DNA of 28,703 nucleotides. Origin: an uncultured Caryophanales bacterium (lineage in GTDB: Bacteria; Bacillota_I; Bacilli_A; Acholeplasmatales; Anaeroplasmataceae). Each line of letters starts with the position of its first letter. Position 1 is the first letter of the stretch. Below are positions 23,202 to 28,703 of the stretch, in pieces. The notes beneath the pieces were generated by a model, which searched no databases, was not told the origin of the DNA, and saw nothing but the letters and a program-made list of their open reading frames with translations. A program made the translations under genes and the position numbers. The stretch lies in the NCBI GenBank assembly GCA_937885165.1, contig CAKZZJ010000181.1, positions 1 to 28,703 of the forward strand, given 5' to 3'.

Positions 23202-23295
23202 TATAATTGGATATTACTGGCGGCAAAACCGCTATTAATATAAAAATAAGGTGGTTAAAATATAAACTTTTGACACCCACCTTTATAATTTAGGG
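23202..23295 (+). promoter_or_regulatory. Promoter and two-hairpin leader of the membrane protein-Cls-HD operon
   Basis: A perfect TATAAT (23202-23207) without a clear -35 is followed by a leader of about 85 bases. It can fold into a first stem (ATATTA with TAATAT enclosing GCGG-CAAAA-CCGC, 23211-23241) and a second stem (AAGGTGG near 23248-23254 with CCACCTT near 23277-23283, extended inside by TTAAAA/TTTTGA). The ribosome site AGGGGAG comes directly after. Upstream, ATCCAATT (23122-23129) is complementary to AATTGGAT (23205-23212). I recognise no riboswitch class, and the second hairpin lacks a proper T tract. Confidence 0.45.
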
Positions 23296-23301
23296 GAGAT
23301 T

Positions 23302-23922
23302 ATGGAAAACTTTTTACAAAAACTTGAGAACCACAAAAAAATAGTTTGCTGCGTTTCGTTATGCTCTATTCTTTTGGTTGAGTTCATTTATCGTGTAGGT
23401 ATTATAGGTGATTCGAATTTCGCAGTTTCTTTTGCTGAAATTCTAGTTATAATTTTATTTGCTGTATTAGTTGCATCTGCTATATTTGCACTATTCACAA
23501 AAAAAGATGAATATTTGAAGATAGTTGGAATTGGATTTGTCGGTTATTATTTTATGAATAATATCCTTTATTTGATTAATTCTTTTTCATACATGTCATC
23601 TAATAATGGTTTTGCAGTAACAACAGGTGTATTCTGGATGTTATCTTTGTTTGTTGTTTTATATGTTGTAATATCACATTTGATTGCATTATTATTTCAA
23701 ACCTTGAATTTTTTAAAAAAATTTAATGCGCTTTTATTGATGGTTAATATATTTTTATCATTAATGGCATTTATATTCAAAACTATATATTATGCACAAA
23801 TGGATATGGCATGGTATTCATATTTGGGAATAATAATTACACATATGTTATTGCCTATTTTCTTATTTATTGTTTTAGAAAATTTTTTAAATTCAAAATC
23901 TGATAAAAACAAGGAAGAATAA
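23302..23922 (+). CDS. Small polytopic membrane protein of unknown function
   Basis: The 206-residue product has five or so membrane helices (about 13-32, 42-66, 74-96, 108-135 and 143-195, the last probably two) and short charged ends. I do not recognise a family. The ATG follows a strong AGGGGAG site. It is the first gene of a run with cardiolipin synthase 19 bp downstream and an HD-GYP protein after that, so a role at the membrane is plausible but unproven. Confidence 0.8.
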   Translation: MENFLQKLENHKKIVCCVSLCSILLVEFIYRVGIIGDSNFAVSFAEILVIILFAVLVASAIFALFTKKDEYLKIVGIGFVGYYFMNNILYLINSFSYMSSNNGFAVTTGVFWMLSLFVVLYVVISHLIALLFQTLNFLKKFNALLLMVNIFLSLMAFIFKTIYYAQMDMAWYSYLGIIITHMLLPIFLFIVLENFLNSKSDKNKEE

Positions 23923-23941
23923 AAAACAAGAATTAAATAAT

Positions 23942-25495
23942 ATGACCATAAACGAAAGAAAAAGTACGCCTTTTTGGAAAAAATTAATAATAATATTTAT
24001 TACCTTATTGTTATTTTTAATACAATTAGGCTTTTTTGGTGCTTTGATTTATATGTATTATTCTATGGCTTCATCAGTCTACCATGGAATAACAGGTCTG
24101 ATTTTTGGTTTATCTTATGTTATTGGCCTTTTTTATGTTTTATACATTATATCCAAGCCGATATCAAGCAATTATAAAACCACCTGGTCAGTATTGATTC
24201 TTGTAGCTCCTCTTCCTTTTTGTGCTTTATATACAGCTAATTCTATAACAAGAAGAAGCACAAAAAGGAGAAACGACAAAATTTTAAAAGAATTAGGTGA
24301 GCGGGCACTTAAGCCTACAAAAAAAATACGCAAATTACCAAATGAAATAGATTCAAATATTATTAATGTTTTATCATCATCCACATACGCTCCTTTTTGT
24401 GAAGGTAATGATGTTAAATTTTTTAATGATGCAAAATTAAAACATTTTGATATGTGTGAAAATCTAAAGAGTGCAAAAGAATATATTTTATTAGAATATT
24501 TTATAATTTCTGATGGCAAATGCTTTGATGATATATATGAAATACTTCAGGCAAAAGGTCACCAAGGTATTAAAATATATATTTTATATGATGATATTGG
24601 TTCAAAAAGTTTTTTAACAAAAAGAATTGCCAGTCGTCTTTCTTTAATACCTAATGCTAAAATATGCAAATTTCAACCTGTTTCTCTTTCACTGTCTCCA
24701 ACTATCAATTACCGTGATCACAGAAAAATATGTGTAATAGATGGTGTTATCAGTTATTGTGGCGGAGATAATATTGCTGATGAATATATTCATGAAATAG
24801 AAAGATTTGGATACTGGCGTGATAATGCATGCAGATATATCGGATCTATTACTCATACCTTTGTTAATCTTTTTGAGGAAACATGGTATTTCTCAGCAAA
24901 AGAAAAATTAGATTTACCGCTTAATGAATGCAAATTTGAAAAAAAGCCAGGCTATGAAATTGCTTTTGGTGACGGACCGACAAATGCTAAAAATCCTGGA
25001 TATGATTTATTTTATTCTTTAATAAATGGGGCGCGTAAATATGTATTCATTTCAACACCATATTTAATAATTGATGACGCTTTAATTCACGCTCTTTGTG
25101 TTAAGGCTAAAAGTGGAGTTGATGTATGTATACTGATGCCTGGAAAGCCTGATAAGAAATCAGCTTATTATATGGGAAGAGCTAATTATAAAAGATTATT
25201 ATTGAATGGCGTAAAAATATATGAATATTCACCAGGCTTTAATCATGCAAAAAATATTATTGTTGATGATAAATATGCTTTTTGCGGAACAATAAATATG
25301 GATAATAGAAGTTTCTTTTTACATTATGAATGCGGAGCATTATTAATGTATAATGGTGAGATAGAAAAAATAAAAGATGATTATCTTAAAGCTTTGAATA
25401 TCTCAAGACAGATAACATATAATATCTGGAAGAAATATCCGCCATATCAAAAACTAGTTGCTTTTTTATTAGGTATATTTTCACCAATGTTCTAG
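23942..25495 (+). CDS. cls: Cardiolipin synthase (phospholipase D family)
   Basis: The 517-residue product has two N-terminal membrane helices (about 13-40 and 48-72), a third hydrophobic stretch near 81-98, and a basic RRSTKRR segment. The phospholipase D-type catalytic domain carries two HKD motifs: HRKICVID at 260-267, followed by GVISYCGGDNIADEY, and HAKNIIVDD at 435-443, followed by KYAFCGTINMDNRSF. This is the bacterial synthase that condenses two phosphatidylglycerols into cardiolipin and glycerol at the membrane. The ribosome site is weak and close to the upstream gene's end. The next gene's ribosome site AGAGGAG overlaps the stop, so the two are coupled. Confidence 0.94.
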   Translation: MTINERKSTPFWKKLIIIFITLLLFLIQLGFFGALIYMYYSMASSVYHGITGLIFGLSYVIGLFYVLYIISKPISSNYKTTWSVLILVAPLPFCALYTANSITRRSTKRRNDKILKELGERALKPTKKIRKLPNEIDSNIINVLSSSTYAPFCEGNDVKFFNDAKLKHFDMCENLKSAKEYILLEYFIISDGKCFDDIYEILQAKGHQGIKIYILYDDIGSKSFLTKRIASRLSLIPNAKICKFQPVSLSLSPTINYRDHRKICVIDGVISYCGGDNIADEYIHEIERFGYWRDNACRYIGSITHTFVNLFEETWYFSAKEKLDLPLNECKFEKKPGYEIAFGDGPTNAKNPGYDLFYSLINGARKYVFISTPYLIIDDALIHALCVKAKSGVDVCILMPGKPDKKSAYYMGRANYKRLLLNGVKIYEYSPGFNHAKNIIVDDKYAFCGTINMDNRSFFLHYECGALLMYNGEIEKIKDDYLKALNISRQITYNIWKKYPPYQKLVAFLLGIFSPMF

Positions 25496-25506
25496 AGGAG
25501 AAAATC

Positions 25507-26820
25507 ATGGAAAACTTTACTACAAGTACAATAATTAAATATTTAAGAAAAGTTTTAAAAGAAGTTGATAATATTTATATCGACAGTGGTTTTAAAAATG
25601 CTTTTATATTGAAAAAATATTTAGAATATTATCAGATGGAAGACGAAGATTCTCCTAAAGTTGTTCTACTTTGTATTTTAAGATATATTGGTACATTTTA
25701 TAAAGATGATTCAGTTGATAGAAAAGATCATGCAAAGGCTGCCGCATCCAGTTATGCATTTTTAAAATACTGTTCTCCTCTTGGTGATGTAGCAAGACCT
25801 CTTATGTTTTATAAAGCTAAATATGTAGAAGGAATGGTTAGTCCTGAAGATCCAGCATATAAATCATATTATTTAGGTTTGTTATTAACACTTATTAATC
25901 AGGTTGTACAATATAATTATGCCGAATATACACCAGATGAAATAAGTGATTTAATTAAAGCAGATACTAAATCTCAATTTCATCCTGAACAGGTAAGAAA
26001 ATTATTAAGAATGTTAAAAAAAGATCCTGATGTTTATGAAAACATAAATTCAAAATCTTCTTTATATATTTATGAAGTATCAAGTTATATTTCTAAAGCC
26101 AATTATTCAGATGATGATTTGATGGCATTTATTGAAACAACAAATTATATGTTTGAATTTCATAATCATGAAACATTGGCTCATACTATAACAACAGCTG
26201 AGATTGCTAAATTTTTAGCTAAGCAATTTAGATTATCTGATGCCAGAACTGAAGAAATTTATATTGCCGGTTTAGTTCATGATATTGGCAAATTAAGAGT
26301 CCCTGCATCCATTCTTACATCTCCTCATTCTCTTGTAGGCGATGAGCTTACAATTATGCGTAAGCATGTTGAATACACAAAAGAAATATTAGAGGGTAGT
26401 TTCAGCGACAATGTCATCGCTATAGCATCGAATCACCACGAGAGATTAGATGGCTCTGGTTATCCACAAGGACTTACCGAAAGAGATTTATCAATTGGTG
26501 ATAAAATAATAATGGTTGCCGATGTAGCAAGTGCACTTTATAGCCAAAGAAGTTACAAAAATTCATATAACGAAAATGAAATAATTGATGAACTTGAACG
26601 TCAAGCTAAAGACAATAAACTTGACGATAGAGTAGTTAATAAATTTGTAGATTATTATGATGAAATAATGGCTGTCGCAAAAGAAAAAGAAAATGAAACA
26701 TTAGCTAAATATCAAAAAATGAGAGAACAATATAAGAAACTTATTTCAAATGATCAGTTAAAAGACTTCTTTGATGAAAGTGATGATTCTATAGATATTA
26801 TAGATGATAAAAACGTTTAA
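25507..26820 (+). CDS. HD-GYP domain protein (c-di-GMP phosphodiesterase-like)
   Basis: The 437-residue product has a complete HD-GYP domain in its second half. The metal ligands include the HD dyad in LVHDIGKLRVP (His258-Asp259), His287 in MRKHVEYTKEIL, and HHERLDGSGYP (310-320). HD-GYP proteins usually hydrolyse cyclic di-GMP. The first 150 residues seem to be a decayed copy of the same fold: KDHAKAAASSYAFLKYCSPL and the following ARPLMFYKAKYVEG fall where HVExxxxIL and HHExxDG would be, but the metal residues are lost. That is my reading, not a search result. No membrane or receiver domain is present. A Glu- and Asp-rich tail (about 405-437) ends it. The gene starts 11 bp after cls. No c-di-GMP cyclase lies in the window. 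Confidence 0.9.
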   Translation: MENFTTSTIIKYLRKVLKEVDNIYIDSGFKNAFILKKYLEYYQMEDEDSPKVVLLCILRYIGTFYKDDSVDRKDHAKAAASSYAFLKYCSPLGDVARPLMFYKAKYVEGMVSPEDPAYKSYYLGLLLTLINQVVQYNYAEYTPDEISDLIKADTKSQFHPEQVRKLLRMLKKDPDVYENINSKSSLYIYEVSSYISKANYSDDDLMAFIETTNYMFEFHNHETLAHTITTAEIAKFLAKQFRLSDARTEEIYIAGLVHDIGKLRVPASILTSPHSLVGDELTIMRKHVEYTKEILEGSFSDNVIAIASNHHERLDGSGYPQGLTERDLSIGDKIIMVADVASALYSQRSYKNSYNENEIIDELERQAKDNKLDDRVVNKFVDYYDEIMAVAKEKENETLAKYQKMREQYKKLISNDQLKDFFDESDDSIDIIDDKNV

Positions 26821-26843
26821 TTATTTAAAAATAATTACTTATA

Positions 26844-26852
26844 TGTTATAAT
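26844..26852 (+). promoter_or_regulatory. Extended -10 promoter for prs
   Basis: TGTTATAAT combines TATAAT (26847-26852) with a TGn extension, 35 bp before the prs start, with no good -35. An A/T-only inverted repeat (TAATTATTT/AAATAATTA, 26818-26837) lies just upstream and is not a convincing terminator. Confidence 0.6.
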
Positions 26853-26886
26853 TCATTTTGGTTTTTAATGATGGAGGAAAAAAGTA

Positions 26887-27870
26887 ATGGCGTTATTATT
26901 AGGTAAGAAAGTAAAGTTATTTAGCCTTTCTTCAAATCTTCAGTTAGCAGAAGAAATTGCTAATTCTGTAGGTATTCCACTATCAGAAATTGAAGTAAAT
27001 CATTTTGCTGATGGTGAAATTAATGTTCAAATATCAGAAACAGTAAGAGGACATCATGTTTTTGTTATTCAGCCAACATCTTATCCTGTTAATGATCATT
27101 TAATGGAATTGTTAATTATGTGTGACGCATTAAAAAGAGCTAGTGCGAAAACAATCAATTTAATTATTCCTTATTATGGTTATTCAAGACAGGATAGAAA
27201 AGTAAAGAGTCGTCAGCCTATAAGTGCTAAATTAGTTGCAGACTTAATACAAGCAGCTGGGGCAAATAGAGTTATTGTCATGGATATTCATGCAGCCCAA
27301 ATTCAAGGTTTTTTCAATATTCCTGTTGATAATTTCCAAGGCCTTCCTATTTTATGTAATTACCTACTTGAAAAAAACCTTGAAGATCCTATAGTTGTTT
27401 CACCAGATCATGGTGGAGCTACTCGTGCAAGAGAATTCGCTAAAATCTTAAATACTAATATCGCAATAATTGATAAAAGAAGACCTGAACCTAACAAGGC
27501 TGAAGTCATGAATATAATCGGTGATGTTGAAGGCAAAACATGTATAATGGTAGATGATATGATTGATACAGCCGGAACTATGACAATCGGTGCTAAGGCA
27601 CTTATGGAACATGGTGCCAAAGCTGTATATGCTGCATGTACACATGGTGTATTATCAGGTGAAGCAATCAAAAGAATTGAAGAATCTTGTCTAAAAGAAG
27701 TTATTGTAACAAACACAATCGCTATACCAAAAGAAAAAAGAATTGATAAATTAGTTGTACTAAGTGTTGGTACATTACTTGGTCATGGCGTGCTTAGAAT
27801 ATTATCTGATGAACCAATTTCAGGTTTATTTACTTATTCATATAACAAAGATAGAGAATCATCACAATGA
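26887..27870 (+). CDS. prs: Ribose-phosphate pyrophosphokinase (PRPP synthetase)
   Basis: The 327-residue enzyme transfers pyrophosphate from ATP to ribose 5-phosphate, giving PRPP for purine, pyrimidine, NAD, histidine and tryptophan synthesis. Diagnostic segments are the N-terminal FADGEINVQISETVRG, YSRQDRK with the flexible loop region, the PRPP signature DIHAAQIQGFF, the VVSPDHGGATRARE segment, and the ribose-phosphate loop VDDMIDTAGTM. Length is normal for class I enzymes. ATGGAGG precedes the ATG. The stop overlaps the pth start (ATGA), so translation is coupled, an arrangement common in Firmicutes. Confidence 0.97.
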   Translation: MALLLGKKVKLFSLSSNLQLAEEIANSVGIPLSEIEVNHFADGEINVQISETVRGHHVFVIQPTSYPVNDHLMELLIMCDALKRASAKTINLIIPYYGYSRQDRKVKSRQPISAKLVADLIQAAGANRVIVMDIHAAQIQGFFNIPVDNFQGLPILCNYLLEKNLEDPIVVSPDHGGATRAREFAKILNTNIAIIDKRRPEPNKAEVMNIIGDVEGKTCIMVDDMIDTAGTMTIGAKALMEHGAKAVYAACTHGVLSGEAIKRIEESCLKEVIVTNTIAIPKEKRIDKLVVLSVGTLLGHGVLRILSDEPISGLFTYSYNKDRESSQ

Positions 27871-28436
27871 AACTGATTGTTGGCTTAGGCAACCCTGGAA
27901 ATAAATATGAAAACACAAGACATAATATGGGCTGGATGGCAATTGATTATTATGCTAAACTAAACAATATTGAAATGCATCTTGAACCAGAATTTCAGGG
28001 AATAATAGGAAGAGAAATAATAAATGGGGAAAAAATCTTATATTTAAAGCCAGTAACATTTATGAACTTATCCGGTGAAAGCTTAATTAAGGTTATTAAT
28101 TATTATAAAATTGATGTTGATGATGTTTTAGTTATAGTTGATGATATGGATTCAACCTTCACAAGAATAAGGTTAAGGGCTAAAGGTTCATCTGGTGGGC
28201 ATAATGGACTTAAAAACATTGAATCTCATCTTCATACAGATGAATTCAAGAGAATTAAAGTAGGAATCGGAAGAGATGAAAATATTGATTCAATTTCCTG
28301 GGTCTTAAAAAAATTTAATAAAGATGAACTAATTCTTTTAGAAGATACATTTAAAAAGATTTCTAATGCTATAGATGATTTTAAAAACAATGTTTCTTTC
28401 AATGATATAGCATCTAAATATTCAGAAAACAGATAG
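27867..28436 (+). CDS. pth: Peptidyl-tRNA hydrolase
   Basis: The 189-residue enzyme releases peptides from tRNAs dropped by stalled ribosomes. It begins LIVGLGNPGNKYENTRHNMGW, including the catalytic His19, and continues with KPVTFMNLSGES, the VIVDDMD segment with the conserved Asp, and the GSSGGHNGLKNIESHL loop that contacts tRNA. Length is normal. It overlaps prs by four bases and is followed after 9 bp by a DHH gene, so all three are likely in one transcript. Confidence 0.96.
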   Translation: MKLIVGLGNPGNKYENTRHNMGWMAIDYYAKLNNIEMHLEPEFQGIIGREIINGEKILYLKPVTFMNLSGESLIKVINYYKIDVDDVLVIVDDMDSTFTRIRLRAKGSSGGHNGLKNIESHLHTDEFKRIKVGIGRDENIDSISWVLKKFNKDELILLEDTFKKISNAIDDFKNNVSFNDIASKYSENR

Positions 28437-28445
28437 GATAAAATT

Positions 28446-28703
28446 ATGGAATTTATATTAAAAAAAATCAAAGAATACAATAGAATTATAATTCATGGTC
28501 ATTTAAGACCAGATGGAGACTGTATTGGTAGCCAATATGGCTTATATCATATTTTAAAAGCTTCTTTTCCTGAAAAAGAAATATATGTAACAGGTGAAGT
28601 AAGTGAATATGTAGCCTTTGTGGGAAGACCTATATTAGTTGATGAGGCTTTATTTAAAGGAGCTTTATCAATTTGTGTTGACTGTTCAAATTATGACAGA
28701 TTA
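28446..28703 (+). CDS. DHH family phosphoesterase, N-terminal part (NrnA-like)
   Basis: The frame starts at the ATG at 28446 after a TAGGAT ribosome site and is still open at the window edge, giving 86 residues. The opening HGHLRPDGDCIGSQYGL is the first DHH motif, in which Asp residues bind manganese, and VDCSNYDRL is the next conserved Asp block. Proteins of this size class and motif (NrnA-type) degrade nanoRNA dinucleotides and dephosphorylate pAp. Some relatives act on cyclic di-AMP products. The C-terminal DHHA1 part lies outside the window, so the subfamily is provisional. Confidence 0.85.
   Translation, partial: MEFILKKIKEYNRIIIHGHLRPDGDCIGSQYGLYHILKASFPEKEIYVTGEVSEYVAFVGRPILVDEALFKGALSICVDCSNYDRL

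Noticed and set aside
23268..23290. TTGACA plus TATAAT as a promoter before the membrane protein gene
   Set aside because: The two elements are only about 8 bp apart, and the TTGACA is part of the second leader hairpin.
26818..26837. Terminator between the HD-GYP gene and prs
   Set aside because: The inverted repeat contains only A and T and is not followed by a T tract.

Overview
This is an A+T-rich, gene-dense bacterial window with Shine-Dalgarno sites and the standard genetic code (TGA is used only as stop). The gene content points to a low-GC Gram-positive bacterium of the Bacilli / Erysipelotrichia type: RNase M5 next to KsgA and IspE, DegV, a YwfO-like HD protein, stomatin/NfeD, and prs-pth. 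Pectin-active enzymes suggest an uncultured gut organism living on plant polysaccharide. The lineage is my inference. I see no rRNA, tRNA or CRISPR array.

Layout. 1-606: a small coiled-coil ORF with no visible ribosome site and a frame-shifted fragment after it, possibly a decaying gene. 607-2310 (minus): an unidentified polytopic membrane protein and a DegV protein, transcribed divergently from an S66 LD-carboxypeptidase (2446-3432). 3453-6827 (minus): a tight operon of HD phosphohydrolase, rnmV, and one reading frame joining KsgA to IspE. 6983-10638 (plus): a secreted pectate-lyase lipoprotein and a prolyl-iminopeptidase-like hydrolase. 10639-14571: an accessory island. Seven helically phased GGAAA repeats sit directly upstream of a promoter that a 1856-bp IS1634-like element has split. 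The element has 29-bp inverted repeats and a 6-bp target duplication. The promoter appears to have driven the AAA-ATPase / PD-(D/E)XK gene at 12922. 14654-17623 (minus): the most unusual gene, a PTS Enzyme I-like module fused to a rhamnogalacturonan-acetylesterase-like SGNH hydrolase and a C-terminal beta-rich domain, with a cre-like site upstream. 17838-20659 (minus): stomatin-NfeD pair and a MATE transporter. 20932-28703 (plus): a small membrane protein; asnS behind a leader with an intrinsic terminator; a structured leader followed by a membrane protein, cardiolipin synthase and HD-GYP protein; then prs, pth and the start of a DHH phosphoesterase.

How they fit together. The lipoprotein lyase would cut pectin outside the cell. 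The Enzyme I-esterase fusion has no signal peptide and would deacetylate imported pectic fragments in the cytoplasm while possibly taking part in PEP-dependent phosphotransfer. The housekeeping genes cover ribosome and 5S rRNA maturation, isoprenoid synthesis, Asn-tRNA charging, PRPP supply and peptidyl-tRNA rescue. The best candidates for something undescribed are the Enzyme I-esterase fusion, the phased-repeat promoter broken by the IS, the KsgA-IspE fusion, and the HD-GYP protein with an apparently degenerate second HD-GYP module.
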